Below, piece after piece: positions 46,374 through 58,100 of a stretch of 64,000 nt of DNA. The notes beneath the pieces were generated by a model. That model did not search any database. It was given only the letters and a program-made list of their open reading frames with translations, and had not been told where the DNA came from. The position numbers and the translations under genes were made by a program. The stretch's first letter is position 1; the number at the start of each line of letters is the position of its first letter. Source of the DNA: Paramacrobiotus metropolitanus (lineage: Eukaryota; Tardigrada; Eutardigrada; Parachela; Macrobiotidae); contig NW_026570233.1 of the NCBI RefSeq assembly GCF_019649055.1, positions 868,001-932,000 of the forward strand, written 5' to 3'.

Positions 46374-46421
46374 CTTCAGTTATAAAGAAACGTATGATCA
46401 GACGTTTCTTTATAACTGAAG
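46374..46421. promoter_or_regulatory. Perfect 20-bp inverted repeat with a TATA box on each strand
   Basis: Arms CTTCAGTTATAAAGAAACGT (46374-46393) and its exact reverse complement (46402-46421), eight-base spacer. Each strand therefore has TATAAAG pointing outward, toward ATGs at 46449 (+) and 46298 (-). Confidence 0.6.
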
Positions 46422-46448
46422 ACTAAAACTGGTACGCCTTAACGTTAA

Positions 46449-48291
46449 TGGTTGTTCTACTCACTCATATCCTCCTTATACACTGGGGAATCATCTGGTA
46501 CAAGGAGCAGCTGAAGTTAAACGCTCATTTACTCAGCAAGCACATCCCCGCTGAGGAAAGATGCACGCGCTGTATCACAAGTGAATTCCAAGGTACCGGC
46601 TTTTAAAACTGCATTGGAAACGAATTACCGTTAAAAAAATTTACTTATGGTATTTTACGACCGTACGTGTGGGAAGACCAGCTGCAAGCACCGACACTGC
46701 ACATCTGCATTCACCTCGTGCAACTTGGCCCGGCGCTGCGGTAACAACGAGGCACTATTTTCAGTTATTCCGTGGCTAACTGTCACTACCTTTACGGTTT
46801 GTAGGTATTACTACTTCCTTCGCTACAGAAAAGAGTTTGCCAAAGATCCTAAACTATACCGTTATCAGCGTCGTGTTGTCCACTTAACCACCAGTCGCTT
46901 GCGATTGTGGGAATCGTTGATGGAAGGTGTGTCACAGACCGTTCTGCAAGTGTACAGATATTCTGTATATTCTGTATATTCTGGGTACAATGCTAGCGCG
47001 CGGCCCGGTACCGTTCTCGTTCCAGGCTGTGGCCCAGGAAGCCGTCTGCATCGGCGGTGGTGTCTACCGCTGTTGGTGTGGTCTTCTTCCGGCACAAAAC
47101 CAAATTCTTCTTTAAAGCGTTCCATTTTGAACACATGAGATGGTAAAAATCACGGGATGCCTGATGCTGTTGGCAGCGCGGATCATGGCGATGGCGTTGT
47201 TCACTATCCGTTACAAATCCTATATCGCGATATTCTGCGCCCTTCACTGCATCTTCACGGTGATTATTAGCAGGTGCGAGAGCAATCGGCGACAATCCAC
47301 CCTGATCAAACACAATCTCGCGACGATCTCCGATGTGTATAATGTGTGGTGGTGGGTGACGACGATCTCGCAGTGGACAGTGCAGTTGTGGATTAATCTG
47401 TAGGAATTCGAATATTTTGGCATGTGGACGGCATACCGGCGGTTCTTTTTCATATACTACGTGGTATACTGCATTGAAAATGCAGTTTTAATTATTTTGT
47501 GGAGCATGTCCTATGTTTCTTACGTAGACACTTTTAATGACCCACAACCGGTTGGCGGTTGTTCTTGTAGTAACGCTGGGGTCTTTTGTTGGCATATTAT
47601 TGTGCACGGCATGCAAAGGATCTTGCCGATATGTCAGCTCGTGCTGAAATGTTTTGGTTCTACTTTGGTATGTAGTAATTTGCTTCTCTGTGTTTGCGCG
47701 AAAGAAGCGATATTAGCAGAAATTAAAGTCCGCACAATGATAATCATTAGATATTCAAACCAACAGTTTCGTAAAGTATTTGGTAATGAATAGTGCGTGG
47801 TCATACAGTCGGATCACGTGCATACTCTGTGTATTATGGCGCGCAAACAAAATAGAGACTCTGCGATATCCGACTGGACTGCCGTTATGGTCCGTAACAT
47901 ATCCGCTGATATTTCTTAGTTTGACCATCGGTTATTTCCGGTTACTTTGTTATGGACGGATTCTGGGGCGGAAGATTATCTCTGGTTATCAGCTGCCATT
48001 CGTTATTTCATTGTCAGTTAACTTCCGAATGTCAGCAACTTCATACACCTCGTCCCTAGTGGAACGTTTCGTGAACGTGTATACGATGACTTTGGCTACA
48101 CGTTTCGACTTCAGTGACAGGAGAAGGATCCGAGGCGCACACAAGCGAACAAGAAGATATTAAAGACGATAAGTATCAGAAAAGTACATACTCTACATAG
48201 GCTACATAAGTTGACTAAACTAGCCTTTTTGCAGGAGTCCGACTCGGATCATTCGGACGGAAACTTCCGTCTTACTGAACTGGGGAATTAA
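46449..48291 (+). pseudogene. XK-related (XKR) scramblase-family gene, apparently disrupted
   Basis: Coding blocks in order: 46449-46592 (MVVLLTHILLIHWGIIWYKE), about 46800-46984 (YQRRVVHL...LRLWESLMEGVSQTVLQVYR), 47026-47130 (FFRHKTKFFFKAFHFEHM), 47140-47403 (LLAARIMAMALF, VYNVWWWV), 47404 onward (MWTAYRRFFFIYYVVYCIEN, AVLIILW) and a terminal exon 48235-48291 (ESDSDHSDG...LTELGN). The 'LWESLMEG..Q.VLQ' helix, 'ARIMAMALF' and 'IYY...CIENAVLIILW' follow the order of XKR proteins, membrane lipid-scramblase or related transporters. Two lesions are visible: a one-base frame change near 47130 and an in-frame TAG at 47401-47403 inside otherwise continuous homology. The 46647-46795 segment does not fit the family and may be intron. 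Pseudogene, or real gene with assembly errors. Confidence 0.55.
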
Positions 48292-49671
48292 GATGATCCG
48301 GTAGGAAATGGCAAGCTACAAAGGACAAGTATTCAGGCAAATCCATTAGAATACACATATTCTAAAGTCTTTGTATAGTCTAGATAAAGGCTTTGATTTA
48401 AGGCAGCGAACCAAGAAAGAGATACAATGCGGGAATTCGGCAACTACAATAGCGACAGCACCAATTTCGGGATATTTGTAGCGGGGGCCGAGATAGCATG
48501 TAGGTAACTGTGCCGTCTACTTTTACTGTTTGTTGGGGTGGAGTGATAACAAAGAAATGGTAAATTTCAAACGTAATTACTGCACATATTTCGGTACGCA
48601 GATTGCAAAACTTTAATAATAATTTTAATAATGACTGTTGACTGCCTAAACCTTCCTCGAATCATGCCAGCTATACGACGCAATTTCTACAAGTGGGTAA
48701 AATCGAGTAGACTCTAAATACATGTATTTTGCTAGAGTATTCTTAAGTACTTGAGTATCTGAGGCATGTGTACCTAGTAGTACCTACTGAATTTTAATTT
48801 GAACGGGGCACATAAACACAGTGTCAACAGCATTCGTATTCTGCAGAGGTTGCTCATATGCCTGCACTTTCTGTCTCTTATCCTGCTGCTAGGATTTTGG
48901 TAATTTACGGCACTAATGTTCAACTTAATCCCGCGTATTTTCCTTCTACTGTGTTTGCTCGCACGGTATTCCATAACATTCGCTGGGTACGTTTCTAGCA
49001 TCGTTTCAACATTCGCCGATATTCTCACATAAAATGTTCTCAGCATTCTGTTGTTGTTGCCCTGTGTTCCGGATCTTTTTTAATAATCAATGCAATCAAT
49101 GCAAGTAACGCTGCAAAAGATTTGCATACCTTTACTGATGTTTCTTCTTAAACGTTCGGGGATTACGCAGGTTTAGCAGTAAGTAATGTTTAAATAACGT
49201 AAAAAAAGATTGGGTACATTACTTTACGTACAGCAACGCTGGTACTGTGCCTACGATGGAGCGTATTGGTAACAACCAAAGAAGCCGGCAACGTTGCCGC
49301 TTCCGCCATCTACCATATTGTAGCGATAGTATTTGTACGAACGATAAGACCGCCCAGTTATGATGAATCATTCCATCGCGTTATGAATTTGTCCACTTTA
49401 CCGGCTAGTTTCCTTTCTCATGGACTTCTAGAATTCAGTCTTGTGCTCAGCTTGCTACAGCTTGCATCTACTTGATTGTTCCTCTTGCTGAAACCCTTGC
49501 TTACAACCTTGCTGTGTTCTTGATTCCCTTGTCATTAAACATGCCTTGAGTTACGTTGTTGCGTTTGACCGCTTGGGATGAACTAGCGTCATCCCAATCG
49601 GAGCCACCTGTGTAATTGTGTACATCAGTAAGAGCGTCCTCGGCCAGCATCGTTGCCGGCCGTGCCACCTT
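48292..49671. other. Intergenic, no gene seen
   Basis: No supported gene between the two XKR-like pieces. Confidence 0.4.
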
Positions 49672-49917
49672 TCACCAACAGCCGTTTAATCGTGGTAAGG
49701 CTGATCGCCACCCCACTAGAACAGTAGCCAGATAGGCCACTGTTACATGGCGCTCCTGTAAGAACCATTCCACCTGGACGCCTGCATATACCAGCAATTT
49801 CCATAATATCACCACTTCCCACACCAACCAGCGGAAGTCCCGGAACGGATCGCCGTTTCGTGAGTGTTTACTGTGTCCGTTGACGCAGTGAGATTTGCTT
49901 TTTTCGGTCTTGATACA
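49672..49917 (-). pseudogene. XKR-like N-terminal exon, inverted relative to the 46-48 kb part
   Basis: The minus-strand open block reads FRDFRWLVWEVVILWKLLVY, then VEWFLQERHVTVAYLATVLV. A charged lead-in, a first helix, then '.FL...H...A.L..VLVG' corresponds to the N-terminal helices of XKR proteins, the part lacking from the plus-strand gene. No ATG in the block; it opens after a possible acceptor (GTATCAAG). It may belong to the neighbouring gene, separated by an inversion, or to a second copy. Confidence 0.4.
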
Positions 49918-50479
49918 TTAATAACATCAAAGTTTTGTATTAATTTTCCGAACGCTAAATTAATTAACATCACTGTTCCTGTTGCGATGCCATTTTATCA
50001 GAATATATTAAAACTGCAAATATAGAAAAATAATTTTTGCTGCATTATTTGTTCGCGCTTTGGCTAACCGTTATATTACCGTTTTTCACCCGGCGCCGCT
50101 GTGCCGCCGTGGTCTGGTTCGCGCCAAAACTTCCTTGTGTATCGTAAACACTGGTCTAGATGCTCTGAGAGCACAACCCTTAAGATGAGGCTGAAGCAGT
50201 TGTATGATAAAATAATGGGGAAAATGTTTACTAAAGTTGTTGATGGTAAGACTAAAAAGCTGCGTGGGGAAGAGGTGTTCGGTTGTGGTTCTATTGACCT
50301 TTACCTGGCTATTTTACGTTCTAATAGTCTCCTGTAATAATATGTTACCCCGACTGTTCTGCCATCTGGATGTTGTTTTTTAGTTATTTTTATCTTATTA
50401 TCTGACCAGACTAGCGAGTGCCTCAGGGTTTGTCTGCTCTTGAATAAACTAAACTAACTAAACATGGTCCACCAGTTCA
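49918..50479. other. Intergenic, no gene firmly seen
   Basis: A frame at 50101-50337 has no support. The stretch ends with an A-rich AATAAACTAAACTAACTAAAC just before the next ORF. Confidence 0.35.
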
Positions 50480-51331
50480 ATGGAATCTGAGGAAATAAAT
50501 TTGCAGTCTCAGCTTGGTGAACTCACCAAGGCGCAGTTGCAGGACATCAGCAACAGTCTAAACGTGTACATTAATCGGAAAGTCTCTAGGTCAGGTTATG
50601 TTGATAAATTATCTTCCTACATGTTAAAGCACAACATTACTTTGCCGAACACTTGTATCAACAATGATAACACTGGAAAGATTAACGCGCTTTCCCTGTC
50701 GACATTACACGCAGCGTCAACGTCTGCTGTCCAGTCTTGGTCCTCTGCCCAACCGGCCCGCAGCCTTACACATGCACCGTCAAGGGAAAACAGTGGACAG
50801 AGCGCAGTGCGTGGGAATACAGCATGCACTCACATCAGCCACACAGAACCGGTGCTTCGACACGACAGACTGGAGCAACGTTATAAACAGGAAGAAACAA
50901 TAATTACCTTTTCAGATGATGAGCCTTCCGATGAGTCACTCACTCAAACTGCTTTGCACAGCGCTCCGTTAGCAACCGCACAGAGAGAGCATGCCGCGCA
51001 CACAGCCGCGCAGCACGCCGCATCCGCTCATACCGATACAAACATTACTACTGTACAACTGCCGCTTGATATTAACCGCTTGGTACAAGTGCTCGCGTTA
51101 CAGTCGCGTTACGGATATACTGCAAAAGATACGTTGACGAGGGCCGCGACATTGCCAGTCCCAACACACCCCACGCACACACAGTGTTTGCAAACACTGC
51201 ACGAAGCGGTACGATTTTTTCCTCGAGAATTAACAGACACCCTAAAGAGAAAAAACGCCAGCCCAACACACCGGCGAGGCCGCGAGAGATGGAAGAGAGG
51301 GAGCAGAGCGGGTACGGACAATTCCCTCTGA
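50480..51331 (+). CDS. 283-aa ORF with SAP-like N-terminus and low-complexity body
   Basis: Intact frame from ATG 50480 to TAG-type stop at 51331. Residues about 12-50 (LGELTKAQLQDISNSLNVYI, then KVSRSGYVDKLSSYMLKHNI) look like a SAP-type helix-extension-helix DNA-binding motif. The middle is rich in Ser, Thr, His, Gln and Ala with an acidic island (FSDDEPSDES), and the end is basic (RKNASPTHRRGRERWKRGSR). This could be a nuclear or chromatin protein or the first ORF of a retroelement, since SAP-like motifs and a basic tail occur in both. No RT or integrase follows. A splice to a downstream exon is possible. It lies in the upstream region of CAPS. Confidence 0.4.
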   Translation: MESEEINLQSQLGELTKAQLQDISNSLNVYINRKVSRSGYVDKLSSYMLKHNITLPNTCINNDNTGKINALSLSTLHAASTSAVQSWSSAQPARSLTHAPSRENSGQSAVRGNTACTHISHTEPVLRHDRLEQRYKQEETIITFSDDEPSDESLTQTALHSAPLATAQREHAAHTAAQHAASAHTDTNITTVQLPLDINRLVQVLALQSRYGYTAKDTLTRAATLPVPTHPTHTQCLQTLHEAVRFFPRELTDTLKRKNASPTHRRGRERWKRGSRAGTDNSL

Positions 51332-52178
51332 CATACACAGCACAACACATTGGGCGCTTAAGCACATATCTGGCAGGCCTCGCGAGCGCGCGCTGCCGCC
51401 CGGATCAATATCCCACTCGGAATGCATACAAAATTCCCCCGAATCGATCGCGCAGGGGGATCGTCACACACAGTCACACACATACTCGGACATATACACA
51501 TCGTCACAAATGTGTATGTTGTGTGGTGATGCATCCATAGCTCTTCCTTCCTCCACACATGGCCCCATCAGTGTACTGGTCTACTCCAGTTTCCACCTGC
51601 TTGAGCATTCTACACACACACAACACACACACGATGAGGGAGAGAAGGGAGGGAGGGAGAGCGATTTCTCATCTTTCCCGCTTTCCCATACCGCCGCGGC
51701 AGTATGCACACACACAGTACTGTGCAGTGGCAATACGGTGGGGGTAATATGGTCGGGGCTAGTTACGGGGAACACCAGGCCTAACAACGGCCTGACACTT
51801 TGACAATTGGAAATTTAGCTCCAATGTTTAGCAACTATCAATAATTCTCTCTCTCTCCCTGGTGCGCTCGCGCGGCACACTGCCTGCACTGTGCGTTTAT
51901 GTGCGGGCTGCGTTGATATGTACCGAAGTGCTTGTGTGCTGTTGTACGAGAGCCACACAACGACAGATCGACTTGATGAACAGTGCGCACCGCACACGGA
52001 TATATGTGTATGATTATTATCATTTTACACACATGCGGATCCGTCTTATATTCTCCTGCCATGCACCCGCGCGCGAGTGTGATGGAATGATAACACAACA
52101 ACGGATCATTTAGCCGATGGTTTCCTGTTGGATGGTATTGACTAACCGTGGATTATTGTTCTCGGACGGATTGTTATT
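51332..52178 (+). promoter_or_regulatory. CAPS upstream region, CA/GA repeats
   Basis: Rich in (CA)n (51470-51500, 51612-51635), GA-rich (51640-51665, GAGGGAGAGAAGGGAGGGAG) and CT-rich (51846-51860) tracts; GC content is higher than elsewhere. This is likely the promoter and 5' UTR of CAPS, but no start site or TATA box is identifiable. Confidence 0.4.
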
Positions 52179-55100
52179 ATGTTGGCCCCGTCGTCCAGTG
52201 AGGATGAGGACGAGAGCTATGTACCGCATAATCATCAGCCGCTGTCGTCGCAGTCGCAGCATCAGCCCGATCGCGCTGATAGTACATCATTGGCTTCCAC
52301 CGTTACCGATCGCACTTACTTACCGGGCCAGCTCAGTGGGGATTCCCGTAGTCTACAACTGCCGCCCATCTCCAGTAATGCTTCCTTACGGAGTCTCCTC
52401 ACGCCGGCCTCGTCCGAGCCGTCGACCAGGGTGGCCAGTGCGGCGCAAGTGCGCCCCTTGAGGTACGTCTGCAGCGGCCGAATATCGCTGTTTCATGGCT
52501 GTCAGGGTTCGCGACGCTGCGTCGCAGGTGGTTGAAATTCAGAGCGTGGTTTCGGCGCTTGTGTATGACGATCTTTTCTTGCTTGCTGTGGTAATGAATT
52601 TTTTATTCGCGTGATGCGTGGGACGTTATCGAAATGGCAATGGTAAAATCCTCCGTTAAGCACCAAAGCTTACGAAAGGAATTAATTTACTCTTTAGGAA
52701 ATTATTTCTGCATTCAGTTTCAAAATTTTTTTTAATGAAAACATTCTTATTTTTACTGATCTGAATTATAAGATAGTAAAAAAATTAAAAACCACGCGAA
52801 AATTTCCGAAGAAAATTGTCACTTACGGACCAGCTGATTTTAAATTTTTTCCATAATATTATAAAAAAAATACTAGCTCTGGAGGCGAACTTCCGCACAC
52901 ATGCGCAACGTGCTTCGTAATGTTGGCAACAACCGATGTTGCTCATAGTTGTGACTTGTGAGTGGCGGTATGAATTGCCCAGCCACGCCAGGCATTTGAC
53001 GCGGTTGTTTTGTTCGGAGTGGAAAAGCATAATCCTTTCCGTTAATCACCGATGACAGAGTCCCGATCCATACCCTGACGCTCATTTCCCTCCCATTTAG
53101 CCGGCACACACACAGCAGTTAAAAGTAAAACCCGATATTTTTTTGGAAGCGCCGGGCGTCAGTTAGCACATCCACAATGGTGCGCATAGATGCGGCAAGT
53201 TAACTATAAACTTCCGCTCTAACTGACAATGACTTTTGTCACACAATCAATGTCCAACGCAATACGACGCCGACGGGCATAAAAAGCCAACAGCGGAAAT
53301 ACCACGGTAGACACATTCATTAGTCGGGCCTGACTCTCTGGCTGGCCTGGCTGCGATGGATCCATGCCAGACGATTATTACCTCACATACTACACACACA
53401 ATGCATCCGCGCGATGTAGGACACACAGATGTTAAACGCAAATCCCTCGATATCACGCTCGCGCACTTGATGACTATTTTATGACCAACGAGTCACTTTC
53501 CAATATTGCCACTTTTAAAGGTTTCCGCGCATGCAATCTTTATTTTGAAAAATCCAATAAAATTCTGTGTAATTTTGAACCATTTTCAAAAAGCATTTCC
53601 TCGTTGTACATTCCGTAACTACTTTTTCATTTTTTAAAATTTGGTATACTGCCCCGCAGTCGAGGCAGTCTTTTCTCCTAAACCGGAAGTTCTTTCCTTC
53701 TTTTCAGTATCAGCTTAAAATTATTCGGTTGGTCATTAATAAAGAAAAAAATCGATATATTGTTAATGAATTACTCTGGGTGAATGAATCGTTGTAATTA
53801 TTGAAGGATCCTCTTTCCAGTCACGAGGGTAATTATGCACCCGGGTAAAAATGACGCAGTCCTGCCCAATCGATGCTACTCTGACTTCCCGCTTATCCCG
53901 TACTATGAAAACAACTATCAAGTAGCGTCACATGTTTGGTTATCCTATTAATTGTGGATGTGTCGCAATATGCGGCCACTATGTGACTGTGTCGTTACGA
54001 TATGATCGGGCCAGCGGATATGACGTTATCCGCGGTACTGGGTCCATTGTCACCATGGAATCTGTTAGGATTAATAAAGCAAACTGAAGGTGGAGTGCAC
54101 TGTGTGTGTTACACTGTGTTGCGTAATCGCTGTCAACTCAGCGGAACCGCGTTACGCTGCGCCGAACAAATTGCGCATTTACCCGCTGTGGCGGCGGCCA
54201 GCTGTAGAATTACACTACACTGTCGTTTCGGTGTCGTTGTGGTTGAGGATGTGCTACATGGCCATCAGTGATGGTTATGACTTTCTGACGGCCCCGACCG
54301 TCCCCACGGGACGCAACCGGGAATTGAAAGGGAATTTCGCTACGGCTATCCGCCGTGCAGCAACACTGAAACACAATTTGCCGGTATTAATGGTTCAAAT
54401 TAAAGTCAGTCCAGAAAAAAAATAATTCCCCACTTTCCCTTCTCCCAAGATTCCAAAAAGGGAAGAATGGGGAATTTCTCGGTTGGACTGGGGAATTTAT
54501 ATCGGTCATCTGAAAGATTAATGAGGATGTGATAGATATAAAAGCGCCGGCTGTGGACACTACAATAATTTCCCATTAATTATGCATAACAACTTCCCTC
54601 CTGTCTTTTCTCCCGGCCCGTTCCCCGGGATGAATTTGTCGACTGGAGCATCTTTGAATCACGCATTTTGTTTATTGATTTTTAGCCCCATCCGTGCTAC
54701 GTCCAGGCAGCACCAGCGATTAAGGTGTCGATTCTTTAGAAACCAACAGGAACTGCCCGCGCGACACTGTTAGCGTAATCAATTTTTATTCGAGTTTTGC
54801 TGCCGCAGCTTCCTCTTTTTAATATTCACCCGACATCGACAACGGCGGCGCGTCCGTCCACCGGACGAATTTGTCGATCAAGCATGGATAACAAATTTAT
54901 TCCAAGTGGCTGACTATAGTCAATGTACATAATGAACTTCCTTTCTCCGGGTGCGCACAGCCGTGCCGATGAGAACAGGGATGACGGCGGGTGCGCCGTG
55001 TGTAGACGCTGTGCGTTGTGTGTTGATTTTGTAATTAGCGAAACGGGCCAATCGGCGCAATTGGCTGTGTGTGCTCAGTGTGCAGGGGCTAATTTTAGAC

Positions 55101-58100
55101 GGACCCGCACAAAGAAATGAGCTACTTGTGTAAAGAAAGGAAGCTGTATCGATGCGCGAGCGCCGCTATCGAGCTGCCTAGACGCGAATATGGCCACGGG
55201 TGTGTCGTTCCAAGGTCATGTAGCGCGCGGCGATGGGCCTTCTTATGCAACTGTATAACATTTGCATAATTGCGTTCTTTTGCGGCCTACAAAAAATTCG
55301 GGGGTAGCGGGAAAAGCTGTCCCGTGTGCATTACGTAATGCTGGTAGCAAATGTCAAGCGGTTGATTGTTAACAAACACAACGTTGCGTGTTGCAGGGAA
55401 ATGTTTCCTCATGGTCAGTTTTAATCATGACACGTGCCATTGCGACTCGTTTGTAAATTGTACGTACGTACGTACGTACGTACAACAGTTTAGAGTTCAA
55501 ACGGAGTTTGCGCACCTGTAAAATATCCGGTTACGCAATTAGCATTCACAGTGCAGAAGACCGTCATTCATGTTTCAACATGCACAACTCCGCTCTGACA
55601 AAAAATTATTTACATAATTTGTGGCAAAATACAAAAGTGGGAAATGAAAACAGCAGCTGCAAAATTTTTGATATCCTTCAAATTTAATATTCAGAATTTT
55701 CGTTCGAATTTTTTGCTGTTGATGTTCTTTGTCATCTTCATACAAACTACCGAAATTTTTTTTTAAATTTCTCGAGTGGGATTCTGCGGAACCGTTTCTC
55801 CTGCGCACGTCTCTCCATATTTGCTTGTTTACTTGCTAACGTATACGAGGGCCGAACGGGGGGAGATCGATTGCCCAGAGTGGCAGCTGATGGACAATTT
55901 TTGGCGTTTTGATGGTGCATCGTTTGGTTTCCGTCAACTTTAGCCTAATTTACACTGCTGCGACACACTTTCGCGCTATCATTTCACGGAAGAAGAGTCC
56001 CGGTAAACACACACCGCTTGAACCCGGGCATTAATCACTAGGCTGTGCTTCCTTATTGGTCGACCAGGATTACTTGCAATTAACCCGTATCAGTTCAGAA
56101 AAAATCGCTTTTGGCGACACGAAGTGTACGAGTACCAGAAAATGGTGACAGAAAGTTCAGCAACTTGTCTTGCTTTTGCAGTCCCAGTCCCTCGGTAACA
56201 TCGGAGCCGCCCACCGCCCAGCATGGCCGTGCCGTCAACAGCCTGCACAGTCAGGACAGTAAGGATATGGACGCGGTGGAGCGGGCCGAGAAGGAGGAGG
56301 AAGAGCGCAAACGGCGTCTACAGCTGTACGTCTTTGTGTCGCGCTGCGTGGCCTATCCCTTCAACGCCAAACAGCCCACTGATATGACCAGGTAAGAAAG
56401 ACACCAGACAGTTATTCACATACAATCGCTGATTGGCTAATTAACGCGCCACCGCTGTTTGCCGTTGATTTACCTAATACGCCCGGCTGTTTGTCCTTGT
56501 TGTTAGCCAACACAGGCAAAAAAAGTCAGATCAATATTAGTGCAATTATTGCTTTGGCTTTTTGGAGTTTACTCGTCGTGTTAGCTGGCTACTCGCAGTG
56601 GAAGAGCGGTTTTGGAAGAAAAGATCAATACGCTAATGGGATTATGAACATACGTACTTATTAAAATTCGGAAAAAGTGGAATCGTTTCAGAGGGAGGAA
56701 TATCATACAGTACTTAAAAGCAACGAAAAAAGTTTTGCCGGTTTTTTAAGGATAATAAAGAGCCATTGAGTGCGCTGGGATAATTTTTGACGATTTCGAT
56801 ACTTCTACAATAAGAAAATTCCATTTAAACTTAACAATTTTCTGAAGCATTTTTGTTATTTAATTTTGATCTAAATGGTTTTGTACGTGATGAAAATTCG
56901 CCGTTGCTAATGATTTTATTAATGTACAGTATAACTTATGTGATTTGAATGATTTCATTATCACAAATGTTGTTCTACTTCGCTATAAATTTCTTAGAAA
57001 AGTAAATTGCCGGATAGTCGATTTTTAATAGACAAAATTAAAGAGCCCTTGAGCGCGCTGATGCAGTTCTCTATAATACGATACTCCTGATGATAACGAT
57101 GATTTAATTTAACCATTTTTTTGTAAATTTAATTTTATTTCAATTTTATTGCGTGTCACGAAAATTCTCCATTTACTATTAATATGATTGAGAATAATTT
57201 CGATAAATTACCAGACATGTTATCCTAGTTCCGCTACCGACTTCTTGGAAATATTTCCTGGACACGGGGGAAATTTATTAAGAAAATTTAAATCATTCTT
57301 TTTTGTTCCGGGTGATAATAATTGTCTAGCAATTATTATCATCTGGCCCCGTGCGTCATGTTAATTTCCGGTGAGATGGGGAGCTTTTATCCATAACCCA
57401 CACATTTGCACAGTATTATGGATTTAATGCGCGCCAAAAATGAGGATAAATTGGATAAACGTCGGGGCCGTCTGTGTGTGTAGCGGGGAGATCGCCGGGT
57501 CTTTTTATGGAACAAGTGTGCAATTTCCTGGGATTAATCTTTGAGTAACCCAATCCAGCCGCGGCGCTGGCGTCCATCCATCCGGGTGGGGATCGGCACT
57601 GTCATGTGTGCTGTGTGTGTGTGTGACTGCGTGGGTGCTCTTCAGGGCCAACGCGGGCATTAATCAAGCAGCTGGCATTTACCTGCAATCAACAAGATTT
57701 CCGCTCGCGCTGGACGTATATTATACGGGGCATATGTAATTTCCTAATATCTCGGTCAATAACGCTGACTACCGGCATTTTTCCTTCGGAACCGTCTGCA
57801 GTAAAATCAGACAAATCAGTTAACGCTTTTACGACGGACGAGGCAGCGTGTTTCCTAAATTCTCTCTTTGATTATAAAACTGAACAGCAATCGTGGCATT
57901 ATATTTAAATTAAAATGTAACCTCAATTTTGTACATTAACATATATTTTTTCCAGTAAAACTTTTTTTAGATGAGTGTATAAAAATGTATATAAACAAAC
58001 GGAAGTATGCTTAAATATATGAAATAGACATTAATGTTGGTATACCTAATTCGTGCAAGTTTAACAAATTTGTAAAAGCAAATTAAGTAAAAGTATGTGC

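Noticed and set aside
47244-47453. Minus-strand frames across the XKR-like gene
   Set aside because: Shadows of the plus-strand coding blocks, which carry the family homology.
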